A stretch of DNA of 64,000 bases, taken from assembly GCF_000740895.1 (NCBI RefSeq), contig NC_025263.1:434001-498000 (forward strand), written 5' to 3'. A program made the position numbers and the translations under genes. The notes beneath the pieces were generated by a model that was not told the DNA's origin, made no database searches, and worked only from the letters and a program-made list of their open reading frames with translations. This stretch comes from Theileria orientalis strain Shintoku. Lineage: Eukaryota; Apicomplexa; Aconoidasida; Piroplasmida; Theileriidae. Of the stretch, positions 23,931 through 37,017 are shown piece by piece (position 1 is the stretch's first letter; each line of letters opens with the position of its first letter).

Positions 23931-26900
23931 TTATAAATTCATATTCTTCTTAAAGGATTTAAATGAAAGAGTTTGTTTCAGGTCGGAATTTGAAATGTTT
24001 GCGACGTGGCCCAATATGAACAGACTGAGAGCGGCAGTTGAAAAATTCCTCAAAATGTCAATGCTAAGAGATAACTTTTCTCGACACATATCCGATCTGT
24101 TATTTATGATTTCAAAGATTGAGTAAAACCTAAATGTGTTTATTATTCTGTTAATCGTACCATTGGTCACACTCCCTTCCGGTTCTACAATTCCGGATAC
24201 ACATTTCACACAACTCATTCTTGCTATACACAGGGTCACCCAGCAGTAATAACTCTATCGATCTTAAGTCGTGGCCACTGAACAAATATATTATTGTGAA
24301 CTGTTACCTTCTTGGTATTATGTTGTTTTTAATTGAAACATGTGATGAAAAAGATTCGGCTTGTCTTGTTGCAACGTTGAAATTGCCACTTGGCAGCTTT
24401 TCAAATTGATTATTGTGATGAGTTCTAGGCCCTGCTGTTAACTGGCTTGTGTATTCACTGGATACTTGGCTCGCATATGCATTGTACAGCTTGTTTGCAA
24501 CAATCTATAACAAGTTATTAATTTAAGACTTACATAGCATTTGACAGTATCAAGAGATACTATTTTTAGTGTTAGGAATTGTTCTGCTACAAGCATAATC
24601 TTGGACTGGAATACTGCGGCATTATCAAGGTATATCTTCAGGAATGGATCTTCCAAGGAATTTAACACTTTATCACTTCCATGCTTTATCAGGAATTCCC
24701 TTGTTATATTTACGGAATATTTCAACTTTTGCATACTAAAAGCAGGATCGATTTGTCTGAGTATATCTAGAATGTTTTTATTGTTCTGTTCCGACAACTC
24801 GTAAAACTTGTCGAGCAAGGTCATATAGTAACACAGAGAATCACTAAGGAGATTTCTGTTTTCGACACAATTATTTGATTCTGATATCCTCTCCATTAGT
24901 ATATAATCGTTTTCAACCCATTGTCGTTCAATCTAAATTAATTGTAAATAAAACTGTTATTGTGCCAGGATAAAACAATTTGTTTTGTGTAAATGATGAT
25001 TTGTCTTAAAGCTGTTTTATATACAATTTAAAATCATTTTGGCTTTAGTAAATACGTACTAAGATTATTTCGTACTTACATTGTATGGTTTTTCACGATC
25101 GGATGTTCTCAAATAGAGATATGGATATAGGAAGTGCACGGCTCCAACTTGTCTATTTACCCATGCGGATATGTATAATCCCCTTAGATACTCCATTGAT
25201 GAATCGCTAAATTCTGCTTTAAGTTCTGACAATAATTGCGATGCTATCTCAATTGCCATTGTGTACTTGTTGGCCCTGAATATGTGATGTATTTTATTGC
25301 TGTTACCTTATTGTTGATTCAAGAAAAAGCCACTGGATGTTTATAATTGTGTAAGAAGGAAGATCTGTCGAGTTTACGTATTTTGAAAGCTGGTAACTAG
25401 TCACTAGTGATTCTTTATCTAGTTTCAACTCCTTCGTGCAACTTCCTATTAGTGACAATAGGAAGGTCGGAACCCATTCGTAGTTCTTAAGAGTGAAAAA
25501 CTGAATAATTGTTTAAATGGTTCTCAACATACATCTATGTAAGAGTCAATCGTATTTTCTATATTGGATAGGCACTTTTGATATTTCTTATTGATCCACC
25601 AGTAGTGCGATATTGTGATCAACAGCTGTAGCTTCAAGAAACCATTGAATGATTCAAAGTTCTCAAGCATATTGAACATATCAGCATATTCATTATCGAC
25701 AATTTCATTTTCGCCTGAACGTTTAAATCTTTGTTTGTAAATACCTGTTAATGTGTAACATTGTATCCTTAATATCCTCGATTCAATATTTAGAGGCGCT
25801 ATGTCACAAGTGTGTTCCACTAAGTATTCGGCTATCTTTAAAGCGTTAATGTAAAATCGATGCTGTAAAAACGAATATCCCAGAGTTATTAGTATTTTAA
25901 ATCTGGTTATATGTGAATATAGCAATTCAGATTCAACCAGAGCGTACAAATAAGCTCCAACAACAGTGTTATATAACCTGTTGCATAGGATTTCTGTGTT
26001 GTATTCACAAATAGGATCACACGGGTATCCTGACCCCAAAATCTTCGACTTCATATGTGCAGGCAATCCCATTAAAAGGCTATTTGAATTTATCAAAAAC
26101 CCATATCCATAAGGTCCTAAATCAGATTAGAACTGTAATATAAATTGGCACTATTAATTACTATCAGTGAATTATTATGATGAATTTGATAATGTATAAT
26201 AATACCTTCCTTGTTACACATCGATGATGCAGCTTTGTATATCTTAAGGTTATATTTCGGATATGTGACTGAGACTTTAGGATAAAACTGAGATTTATAG
26301 TCATCGGAAATGTCGTAAGAAAACAGAACAGGAGGTTCCAATGACTTAAAATCGTTGAATCCAATGGGCGTGTTTAGCATTTTCCCCTTTTCAAATTTGG
26401 TAAGTACGACTCCCAGGTTGTTTTCAATAGCAGTTATCAGTAGAAATTTGGGGATAGTATTGAAACTAATCGATTTTACGTCGAAAACATTGAAACTAAA
26501 GTTTGTGTAATAAAAAACTTACTTACTGGTTTGTTATTAGAGGATGTATTTTGTTTGACCAAAATGTAATTGAATACTCGCTAAACCCGAGGAACGCGTT
26601 TACCAAATCAAGGAATAGACTATTAATTATTATTTTTAAATTAGAATATTTGTGTAACTTACAAATCAATTTTGTCAATGCTCACATCTTTTGCTATCAG
26701 GAGGCTTTGAATTTCTGCCTCCCAAACGTGCTTAAACGCTCTCGACGCCATCTCTGCTCCGACAACATCACTTAGGGCACTCCTTTTTGACTTTTCATAA
26801 ATTATTCCGATATTTCTATGATAGTTGTTGTTAGAATGGGTTTGACTTACTTCATATTAATACCGAATGAATGCAACGTGTTGCTTAAGTCCCATGATCC

Positions 26901-28424
26901 CGTGATAGTGTTGAATTTATTAATGTTGTTTTTTATTAGGATTTGATTTTGCTCAATTGCCTCTTTAAACGTTTTATTGTCAAAATCGGTTTCAAAAACA
27001 GGCTGTGACTTTAGTGTGCATTTTAAATTCTGGTCGAAGTAGAATCTTATAAACTCTTCACGCAATCTGTACTGGTTTCTTCGCATAGATTCATACTCCA
27101 TCCATGGCGGTAGCACCTCTTGGGTATTGATGAAGTGCAACATTCCATTAGATTCTACTGCATTGCAATTGCTGTTTATACCATTATTTTTTTTATCATC
27201 AGAAGATGCAAACGGGAGTGGCAGTGAACATAACTTCATTGACTTCGACATAATATATAAATCATTGGAAAGCGTTTTGTTAGATACGATTCTGGTCATT
27301 ATTTTGTGGAAATCGTGATCGTCGGACTCGAAACCAACTAGTGAATCGAGGAAAAACCGCGTATCTTCACTATGAATTATTGGATTATCTATGCTCTATT
27401 ACCTTATTGGGATTAGCGGTTCTGCTACTACTCTGATTGACATGTAGTCGATAACGCAGCAGATCGGCATTGCGAAGTTTTTATTTTTTCCAAGACTGTG
27501 TATTGCGTGGCACAGTGCCTGCTTACCCTTAAAGTCATTGGAGTATGTCTTCTTGCACTCACTGTATCTGTGAATTGAAAACGTATCATTGTCTCCGATA
27601 ACCAACGTGAACACGATACCGTCATGTACAAACAGACGGTCTAAAAGCCTTTTAAAGTTTAAGTCTTACCATTTTTAAATTTTGGCTTATAGAATTTGTA
27701 AATATCTGGAAAGAACTCCTGAGTTATCTCAATGAACCCGTTTGGTAAATCTGATAGGTGTGAAGAGAGCAGTGATTTCAACAGGATTAAGCATGCGATT
27801 TTCGACTCCTTGTAGAACAGGCCCACCTGCCTAAATGGTTATATTTTTATTATTAAACTGACTTGAGAAAGCTGTGGTCCTGTTCGATATTGAAAACAGA
27901 TAATTTATCACCCTTGTCAAACAGCCATATGTTTCTATACGACGATTGAAGCCGGTTGTACCAATTCGTATTCAGCTGATAGCCCTCGACTCCTGGCAAC
28001 GATAGACTTGTTTTAAGTGGGTTTGTATCCGGCAAGTTCCAGCTTTCGTCGTCATCTTGGTTTGACGTTCCAAACAGGAAATTTTTCAAAATATTATCGT
28101 CAGTCGACAAGTCTGAATTAATAAATTAACTTATAGTAACTTACGAAACAGCTCATTGAAGTGTGAGTGCAACTCATCCTGGGAGTGAGATCCACCATCT
28201 TCCGTTAGTGTGTCTAGCCATGAGAACTTATCTCTAATTAAATTAGAGGGAGGATTGTCGTATTTCCACGAAAAATTTAAATAGTCTTCTACATTATCTA
28301 TGTTGTATATTTTTTCGCTATATAATCCTATGTTCGGGTTTGTATTTGAATTAGGATCGGGAATGTAAACAAGCTTTTTGAGGTTATCAGGCAATGACTT
28401 TGAAAATTCATTATTTATTATCAT
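23931..28424 (-). CDS. CLU-domain protein (clustered mitochondria/Tif31-like)
   Basis: About fifteen exons joined by 25-70-nt introns. The middle shows the CLU domain pattern: VHDGIVFTLVIGDNDTFS, PICCVIDYMSIRVVAEPLIPI (compare VVDYxGxRVxAQSIIPG), LSNTLHSFGINMK and SDVVGAEMASRAFKHVW (compare EMxARAxKHI). After it come a p135-like segment (NTIPKFLLITAIENNLGVVL) and a long helical, TPR-like C-terminus. CLU proteins bind mRNAs of nuclear-encoded mitochondrial proteins and influence mitochondrial distribution. The start at MIINNEF was preferred over an AT-encoded upstream Met. The sequence is clearly diverged from animal and fungal CLU. Confidence 0.62.
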
Positions 28425-28600
28425 TTTTAGATAAAATATATATTTTACAATAATATACAAGATTAATACTAAAATGTGTAAATAGGAACATTTAATATTT
28501 CTCAAATGTTCTCTCTAATGTGAGGCGTAAGAATAATTTAAAATTATTTTAAAAAATTAATTCCATTAAATCAAATATTATACACTCTTTTTGTTGAATT

Positions 28601-29440
28601 TTAAATTTTGTTCAAACTGTATTTTTTTGCTATTTCGCATATTGCCCTTGAAACTTTTTGTGCAGGAAGTCCTACTACATTAGAATATGATCCTATCATT
28701 TCCTCTACTACCGATTCTCCAAACATCGTTATCCTGTATGATCCTACAGCTCATTATACTTCAATTAAATCTAACCTGCTGACCCTTCATACTGGTGTGC
28801 GTCCAGTAGTGCTTCAACGTCTTTGTGTGTCATTTTCTGATATTTTACCTTTGTTAAATCATAGAATTTTGCTTCTGGCTTTTCAAATCCTTTGCTTCTT
28901 ACGAATATTGCCACCCCTGTGTATATTTTTTGGAATACTCCTGGGTATGAACTAATTTGACGCTTCGCATCGTCTCTGTCCACAGGTTTTTCATAATATT
29001 GTCCATTAACAAATACTAACGTATCAGCTGCAATTACAATTTGTATCTATAAATTTATTATTAAAATATATATATGTATTTATACATACCTTATCTGTGT
29101 CGAAATCTTCCTGTACGTTTCCATTCAGATTTGATAGAAGGCTTCTTAGTCTATTTTTAGACTCTATATCATTTGCTGTGAATATACTTTTGGCTACCAT
29201 CCGAGCCTTATTTTCGGCTGTATCTGCGCAGTAATCTCCAGCACAGTCATATTTACTTTTATCCAAATCTTCCTCGAACCCTGATCCCATAACCAACAAG
29301 TTCGTAATTCCAATGTGCTCTCTTAGTATTCTCGGTCTATGTGGAGACATTGATGCCATTACCACCCATACTTTATTTGGGTTGCTGAATAAGTCACGAA
29401 GTCCAACTGTTGTGTACACTGTATCCTCGTTCGTCGCCAT
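28601..29440 (-). CDS. Maf-family nucleotide pyrophosphatase (septum-formation/ASMTL-like)
   Basis: Three exons, about 255 residues. The N-terminal phosphate-binding motif is VVMASMSPHRPRIL (family: ASxSPRRxxLL), followed by IVIAADTLVFVNGQYYEKP (ADTxV with KP) and YTGVAIFV. The last exon supplies GSAGSYRITMFGES and IGSYSNVVGLPAQKV, the Maf end motif. Maf enzymes hydrolyse non-canonical or modified nucleoside triphosphates to keep them out of nucleic acids. About 40 extra residues separate the first two motifs. The start codon lies only 36 bp from the stop of the upstream TFIIIC gene. Confidence 0.85.
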
Positions 29441-29476
29441 ATATACTTATCTGTGTATTTATGTATTTTTAATATA

Positions 29477-32400
29477 TTATCTCACTAAAAGAATGCTTTT
29501 AAAGTTTATAAGAGCTGTACATGTTTCTTGTGGGTATAAAACCGTTTTAACACAATCGGTTTTCTTATTCGAGGAAAACAAATGATTCGGTTCAGATTCC
29601 ACATTTATTTCCTTGGATAATAATATTTTCCTCAATATCATTGAATCTACGAGCAGTTCGACTTCACACTCGTCCAATATTGCCATTTCGTTCCACAACT
29701 AAATGTTTTCATTATAATAACTTAATAATATTATGTTATATCATTGTGTGAATCTAATAATCTATTCTAGATTCGAATGAATTGACGTATATTATGAAAT
29801 GGCTATCTTCATAACAATTACTACTAACAATTGTCTTTCTATTGTTGCCTTACCTCGTGTACTGTTAGTCCTGGCTTCTCTTTTACTATTGAGTAAATTT
29901 TCAGTGATATGAATGCGACCATGTGAACGTTAAAGCATCCGTCCAGCACTGTGAACGGGCTGTATACTGATGATCCAAGAGCGTTCCTGTATCCTTCTAT
30001 GTCGTCTTCAATAACGTCCCGTATTAGGCTTGTGAAGTCCTTGAGGTCTTGAGGTATTTGTAAAGCGTTCTTTTGAAACATCAACCATAGTATTTCAGAT
30101 ATATAATCAGGTCTAGTTCTTTGTCCGTTTTCGATTGATTCGTTTGAAACGTTGGAGGCAGGTAATGTACTATTCTGAGTTGATTCCTCGCTGTTAATAA
30201 GTGTTTGATTCCCGCTTATCGTCGACTCATTACTGTTGACGTATTCGTTGTTATAATCATAATCGCAATTAAAATTTTCTTCATTGTAATGATTCGTGTA
30301 ATCGACGTTATAATGGTATTCGTTATAGTAATTTTGATATTTGAGTCTGTTCTGGGCACTATAATTATTTTCGTATTCATTAACATTTTCATCATCGTTA
30401 TCGGTATCATTGTCAGCTTCGTTATCTGAGCGTTCATCTTCATCTTCAGAAACTTCTCCATCAAGATCCTGTTCAACCGTATCATTACTTTTTCCGTCGT
30501 TTACTCTATCTGATATAACCTTATAACAAAAACATGGCGAGTTAATAATTATTTTATCGCTATGTAACCAGTAGAGGTAAATGAACTCTTGCCCATTTGG
30601 TATCATGAACATCAACCTGAGAATCAAAGCTGAACTGATCAATATCTTATAGAGCATATTGTTAACGCCGACGGTCATGTAATCGTCATTATTCTTGAGG
30701 TCTCTGGCATTCAAATAATCACCATTGATATTGTTTACTCTCCGATTCACGTTATCTCCATTGACATTGTTTACTCTGTGGTTCAGGTTATCTCCATTGA
30801 CATTTTTATGATTCTTGTTAGTGCATTTATAGATATTGTTGTAATCAGAGTTGTATTTGCGTCTCTTAAAATTTCGAGTGCTTTCACGTGATAAATCTTC
30901 ATGATTCAAACATACATCATAATCGCTTGAATTTAAATCCTCAATGATACTATTGCAATCGGTGTCACTTTTACATTTACAGTTTCCCATGGTCGTTATC
31001 AACTCTCTGTGTCGGATTCCGTGCACTCCTTTGCTTTTAACTGCTTTAACGAGTTTGTGGAAGCCCTTTTCCATATCCTTCAAGGTATAGTCAGCCTCGT
31101 ATATTTTCATAACGTACACCAACACATCTGATATTGTATTCATATTCTTCTTCGTGTGATCGTCTTGTATGCCATCATTTACAAGTCTACTTGAGTCCAG
31201 CGGGTCATTGCAAAACACAACTGGGTCAATTATATCGGTTCCTGCGTGGTCGCACACGTACGACTTTGGGACTTGTCTCAGAGTGTCCGGGCCTCTTTTA
31301 TATTGTTGCGTGTTTAATTTTTCCTGAAGGTCTGTGATATTTGCCTTAACTTGTGATACGCCTATGCTCGAGGTCAGCGCCTTGATGTGCTTCGATATCC
31401 CTCCGTCCATGAGTCTGAAGTACTTTGGCTGATCCACCTTCTGTGGGTGGAACGTCCATTTTATGTCAAATCCGATTTCGCCGAGGTTCTCGACGATGTT
31501 GTACAGGTTGTGTATGTCCAAATCCAGGCAGTTCCTTATGATCGACATCCTTTTATAGTTTGACACCAAACCAAACTCGCCCTGCCCTCCCATGACATAT
31601 TCGTTGACTGCTCCATTATTTCTATACTGTCGGTCGATTGAATTGAAGTCGTCGTGGTTGTTAAGATCAATGTATGAGAGCAGCTGGTTCGCGAAGAAGT
31701 TTATGTTCGTGTACTTTGGGAATAGCTTCATCTTCGACATCGTGGAGAGCTTATACACCTTCAGAATCATCGATTTCTTGCTGCACCTCACCAGCCACCC
31801 GTACTCGCACCACGTCTTCAGAATCTTCTTATGGTACTTTATGTCCTGGTGCACTGACACTGCTGCGCCCAGCCTCTTCGACGATGAAGTGAACATTGTG
31901 CACTTCAGCTTCAGCTTGTTGCTCAGGTACTCGATTTGGTTTTCTAACGGCCTCGGCTCATCTCCATTGAGCTTCGGGATCACCTTGGGGCTAGACGGCG
32001 AAGTGTTATATGAGTTCGCTATGTTCGAGTACGACTTCTTCGAAATGTAGCTTATTATCTCGCTAGTATTCAGCCTTCTGAGCTTGTTAAGCACTCTCAG
32101 GTTCAATGACGAGTTGTTGATGATGTAGTCAAAGATCGCCTTACATTCGTTAACGCTGTACTTGTAGTTGAAGAGTATGTGCAGGTACTTCCAGACGTTT
32201 GGCAGGACTCCCGTCGACTTCTTTTGTTCAAGTTCAGAACCATGACCATCACATATATCCGTACAATCACCGTTTTTAATGCTGCTTCCATCAGCGCAAT
32301 GCTCACTAATACCAATGGTACCCAAATCAATCATGTCCATTCTGCAATACTCCTCCAATTCGTCTATTCTCGGCAGCGTGTGCGGGTTTTTGCGCAAAAT

Positions 32401-35400
32401 GTTCAGAAATATTCTGTTCATTATCTTCTCCGCGATAACGTAGCGTGATATCCACAGCAGCTCCGTGCCCTTGTACATGTTCGACAGGATCTTGTTCAGG
32501 ATTTTATCGTCTTCGTCCTGCGACTCACACGAGGACGACCTCACCTTCGACTTAACGTGCATTTGTATTTGCGTCTTCGTCAGCGTAAAGCGGTCGCACA
32601 ACACTCTTAACACTTTGTTCGGTATGCAGCACAGCTTCGACAGACTCTTCACGTGAAGTCCGCTGCAGCACATCTCCATCCACAGCGCAATCACTCTGTC
32701 CAACTCCGACTTAACTATTGTGTTCAGGTACATTGCCTTTTTCCAGTTTTTCTTCGAGAACACTTCCTTCACTGGCAACAGTTCCGGCACACTCCCGTTT
32801 CCCGTGCTTACGTACTCGTCCACTTGCGCTTTAAAGTTGTTCCAGAACTCCTGGTGTTCTTTGAACATGTCGTACCTTTGCTTTTTCTCGTTGTTTACAA
32901 AGTCATACAGGTGCACGTATCTTATTATTTTCCACTTCAGCTCAGACTTGGGCCACACAACGTTATTCCATATCGATGGCTCACTGTTAACTTCTGACAG
33001 CTTTCTCTTAATACTTTGTGAAGCCCCCTTTTTATTTCTACTCTTTCTAGCAGAATTGACATATCCATTGACATTGTGATTATCCTCAATACAGCTAACT
33101 TCATTTGACGTCTTACTCGATTCCATTTCAGAAGAGAATGAGACCAGCTTTATTCTGTACAGGAAATTCAACTGATTGTTAAGTATGTTTATTGGATCTC
33201 TTTTCTTGTTCATCAGCACTTTGACGTGCTCTTGAGGCAGGTTTTCTATTCTCTCGTTCATGTACTCGCCGACGTTCGGTATTTGGTATCCGCATCCTAT
33301 CATCTGGTAGTAGTGTTCCAGCGTCATCTCCCTCAGCAGCTCCGACGTCGTGAAAGTCTCACTTTTGAACTTGTCGATAAGAAGGCCGTGCAGCATCTTC
33401 ACTCTCGTCATCACTGGGAAGACGTATCCGTTAAGCGACTGTCTTCTCTGGCTGAAAACCATTCCTTCTTCCATCCTCGCGGTAGAGTTCTGCTGGTTCA
33501 CTGACACGTCCTTCACGAGCAGTGGCATCTTCAGGTTTCCTACGTTCGAGCTTTCCGGGTACATTATCTCCACAGGGTCGTCTGTTATGTTGTTTACGTG
33601 TTCGGGGTTTTTAAAGTGGTCGTTGATCTTCGACTTCAGCTGTGCCGACTTTGAGCAGATAAGTATCCTCTTCTCGTTGATATCGTTCTTCAGGAAACTG
33701 TACGCCTCCACGTCCGTGAAGTGCCTCGAGTCATAAATCACCGTCAACGGCATGTTCGTCTGCTTTATTTCATCGCTGCAGAGCAACTTGAAATGCGTCA
33801 ATTTTTTCTGTAAATTTTCCAATATTCTAAACACCGACTTCCTATCTGGCCTCGTTCCTCTGCCCTCGATTTCCGAGATGAACTTTGACACATTCGTCTG
33901 CGTTGCTGCCTTAAAGTTCTCCAAATACTCATTCATCATTACCATTCTCTTCTTGAAGAGCGTCGTATTAAGTTTACTTTGCAAATACATTCCTCCGAAG
34001 CGATTTTCATACTCTCTCAGGTACACCGAGTCGTCGTAGTACTTTATCTTGTGTGCGTTTATGAAGTCTATGTACTTCGTTCCGTACAGTCCTGCGTTCT
34101 CAGTGTCCTCGTTCACTGGCGTCTCTGCTTGTGAGTTTTCCAACTTAACGTCTCCCATCTCATAGTGCGTCGATGAACTTGTGCACGATGCGTCTGACAA
34201 ATCTTCCGTTTTTATCATCGTCCTTCTACTATCATTTGAGTAGTATTTATACATAAACTTCTTCCCGTCTCTGTGCGTCTGCTTCCTTATCAGTCCCAGA
34301 TCTTCCATGATTGAAAGAGTCTTTAGCATCGATTTATACTTTGACGGTACGTGATCGTTGATTTCCTTGGCTGAAATTCCATCAGGCGCCGTTTTTATCA
34401 TGTAATACGCGTACTCTGCGATTGAGTGCCCTCTCAGGTCATGATTTATCACTTCTGAAACCTCCTCGACATGCTCTTCTTCGCTATGCTCCGTTTTCAT
34501 GTTTATCACGTGCACCATGCTCGTCCTCTTCAGCGTCAGTATGTTATCCTTCTGATTCTTCAGCAACATTATGCTTCTTTCGTACTTTTTCGTCTGCGGG
34601 CACCATGCGAATATCAGTGTAGTTTTATTTTTCGACTCAAGCGTCTTCCTAAGCGACATGTATGACTTTGTTATTGCGTTGTTGTCCGCTCTTATGTTAT
34701 ACTGGTTCAACTCTCCGAAGGCTGTGTTGAAGTACGCTCTTCTCCAGTCACTTTCCAGCATTATGTTGTTCTGTGCCTTTTCCAGCAACTCCAGCATCGT
34801 CGATTCACAGTTGTTTTTCACATCGCTGAAACATAGCGCCTTGATATTATCCGGTATCTTGTCAATCACGAAGAACTTATGAAAGAAACATATAGAGGCC
34901 GAGTTTTTTATTGACGAATCCTTATCTGTTTGCTGTGCTCCTTCGTTTGTATCATATTTAAAGTCAAAGTTATCGTTGATGCTATCTATTAGGTACTTAT
35001 ACAGGCTGTTTTGTGGTATCGTGAGCTTATACACCAATCCTAGTTTACACAGGCACGTCAGTACCGAAAATAAATCTTTAGGCGATATCTGTAGGTCTTC
35101 AACCAAATCTGATTGCCAGTATCCTATACATATTCATGTTAATATCTCTATTTAAAACATATTTATATATGAACTTAATCTTTATTACCTAAATATCTTT
35201 TAGATGCGATTGACATTAAAATTCGAAAGCGATCATTGCTTTTTACCACCTGTTCATATAAAGCCAGATTTAACTTTTTGACTCTAAAACTGTTTGAGCA
35301 TGTTAGCTTTGTTTTTCCGATGTGATCCTGGAGATGTGTTTCCGGGAACTCTGTTACGTCGACATCGTACAGACTATTCACTGTTGTTTTCCATTTTAGT

Positions 35401-35647
35401 GAATAGTTATATCTCAAATATTCATCAAATTGCTCGTTTGCAATTATTAGTATATCTGGGTTACAATAAAGACGAAGCCAGAGCTTGACCTAAATAAATC
35501 TTTTATATCAAGTTAACATACTGATAATTTATCAAAGTTTAAAGCATTCTCTTCAAATATTCTGGAATATAGCAGCTGATAATCTATCGGCTCTAATTGG
35601 GTTGAAATATATTCAAGCGCCAACTCTTCCAGTTTATTCAACTCCAT
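29477..35647 (-). CDS. TFIIIC largest subunit, B-block-binding (GTF3C1/Tfc3-like)
   Basis: Five exons, about 1,960 residues. The central exon covers 29839-35106; two small 5' exons start at 35647 (MELNKLEELALEYISTQLEP) and a last exon ends at 29477. The B-block winged-helix signature is rebuilt across an intron: ASKRYLGYWQSDLVEDLQIS, then FSVLTCLCKLGLVYKL. Further winged-helix modules include ISAKEINDHVPSKYKSMLKT, TRPDRKSVFRILENLQKKLT and a C-terminal KPGLTVHELWNEMAI. TFIIIC recognises the internal B-box of tRNA genes and recruits TFIIIB. Between the later modules lie a short 12-residue repeat and a long Asp/Glu/Asn/Tyr-rich stretch, probably disordered. Confidence 0.72.
30705..30810. repeat. 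36-bp in-frame tandem repeat in the TFIIIC gene
   Basis: Three imperfect copies of a 36-bp unit encode a 12-residue repeat of the form NxNGDNLNHRVN (variants NVNGDNVNRRVN and NINGDYLNARDL). It lies in a low-complexity linker of the TFIIIC subunit and probably arose by replication slippage. Confidence 0.75.
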
Positions 35648-35927
35648 TCTACATATGGAGATTCCAAAAAAAATGTTAATTTACATTAATCATGAATATA
35701 TGTAAAAACATAAATACAATACGAATTAAATAAAACAAAATTTTAAAACAACAAATAAAACACTAAATGTTCTTTCTCTATATCAATTTTTAATATATAA
35801 TTATGTGGAATGTACGTACACCATTCAGTGTAAACTTTTATTAAATAAATTTTAAAAAACAATTTATATTAATTTAATTAAATATAAAATTAATTTTAAT
35901 AATGTTTAATTTTGTTTAATTTCAATT

Positions 35928-36788
35928 TTATATACAGATTGATCTGTTATCGTAACCTTCTACACCATTCATTTTCGAATTAACTAAATAATTATTATTA
36001 CATTTTTTAATTTGCTCACAGCATCCACATTCATTTTCGTATTTTATTCCTTTGTTTTCGCAACACGAACATTCGCAACACATTTCATCTGATGTATCTA
36101 TACACTCGTCGTAGTACTTATCGCATACTACTATATCTCTTCTTGATTTTAGTTTTATGAAGCCTTTTAGTGAATAGGATATGTATATTGGCTCAGGTGT
36201 GCATTTTTCTGTATTCTTTGATGCTTCCTTGATTTCTTCTTTCGTTTTGCTCCTCACTTTCGTTAATGCTTTTTTCTCAACTGTTTCAGCCTTTGGCTTT
36301 GTTAAATTTTCCTTCTTTATGGTTGTACACCTTGCTGTAGGTAATTTTGTGGTTGATTGAATCCTTTTGGCATTTTGTTTCTTTATTGGTAACTCTTCTG
36401 TTTTATAAGTAACAGGCTTCGTTATCCTAGTCGAATAGTTCCATAAATTCTTTGAAATTATTCCCTTTTTGCTCAAATCTTGAACTATACTTCCTTTCTG
36501 TTCCGATAACTTGCTTTTACTCTTTTTTTTATCCTTGGATTTAGTTTCCATCTTCTTATATGATTCCTCTTTACACTCGGATTCTTTGATTTCACCTGTG
36601 TTCTTGGTTTCAGATTCTCTCATATATTTTAAGCTACACAATCTACAGCACCTATATTTATGTTGTTTCCTTTTATCTTCTTGACTATTTTCTTGTTTTT
36701 CTGTTATGTACACACCCTTGTTTATGTTACACTTTGACGAGTTACACTTGCACCTTTTTATTTTCTCAGACTTCTGTGATTCTATCAT
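35928..36788 (-). CDS. Unknown Lys-rich protein with Cys clusters at both ends
   Basis: I do not recognise this protein. Single exon, 286 residues. The N-terminus holds a cluster of seven Cys (positions about 13-51, including KRCKCNSSKCN and YRCCRLCSLKY). The central 140 residues are dominated by Lys, Glu, Thr and Ser without hydrophobic core. The C-terminal third has a second, denser cluster, MCCECSCCENKG followed by ECGCCEQIKKC. There is no signal peptide or membrane helix. The paired Cys could bind metal, but the spacing fits no zinc-finger family I know. Confidence 0.6.
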   Translation of the reverse strand: MIESQKSEKIKRCKCNSSKCNINKGVYITEKQENSQEDKRKQHKYRCCRLCSLKYMRESETKNTGEIKESECKEESYKKMETKSKDKKKSKSKLSEQKGSIVQDLSKKGIISKNLWNYSTRITKPVTYKTEELPIKKQNAKRIQSTTKLPTARCTTIKKENLTKPKAETVEKKALTKVRSKTKEEIKEASKNTEKCTPEPIYISYSLKGFIKLKSRRDIVVCDKYYDECIDTSDEMCCECSCCENKGIKYENECGCCEQIKKCNNNYLVNSKMNGVEGYDNRSICI

Positions 36789-37017
36789 CTACATTTTATG
36801 GTAATGGTCATGTTTATCATCAAGTTTCCTCCTTTTTAAACTTACTTTTTTATTTCAACACTCACTTGGGACTACACATTAATTACGTTATCATTAATTC
36901 TAATTTTGCATGTTCTTATTTTCCAATGCAATTTTTAGACTCACTCGTTAACTAGTGTGTATATTCAACGTGATAACACATTGACTTAAACCTCCTTTGT
37001 TTTGGCCCTTTGCGCTT

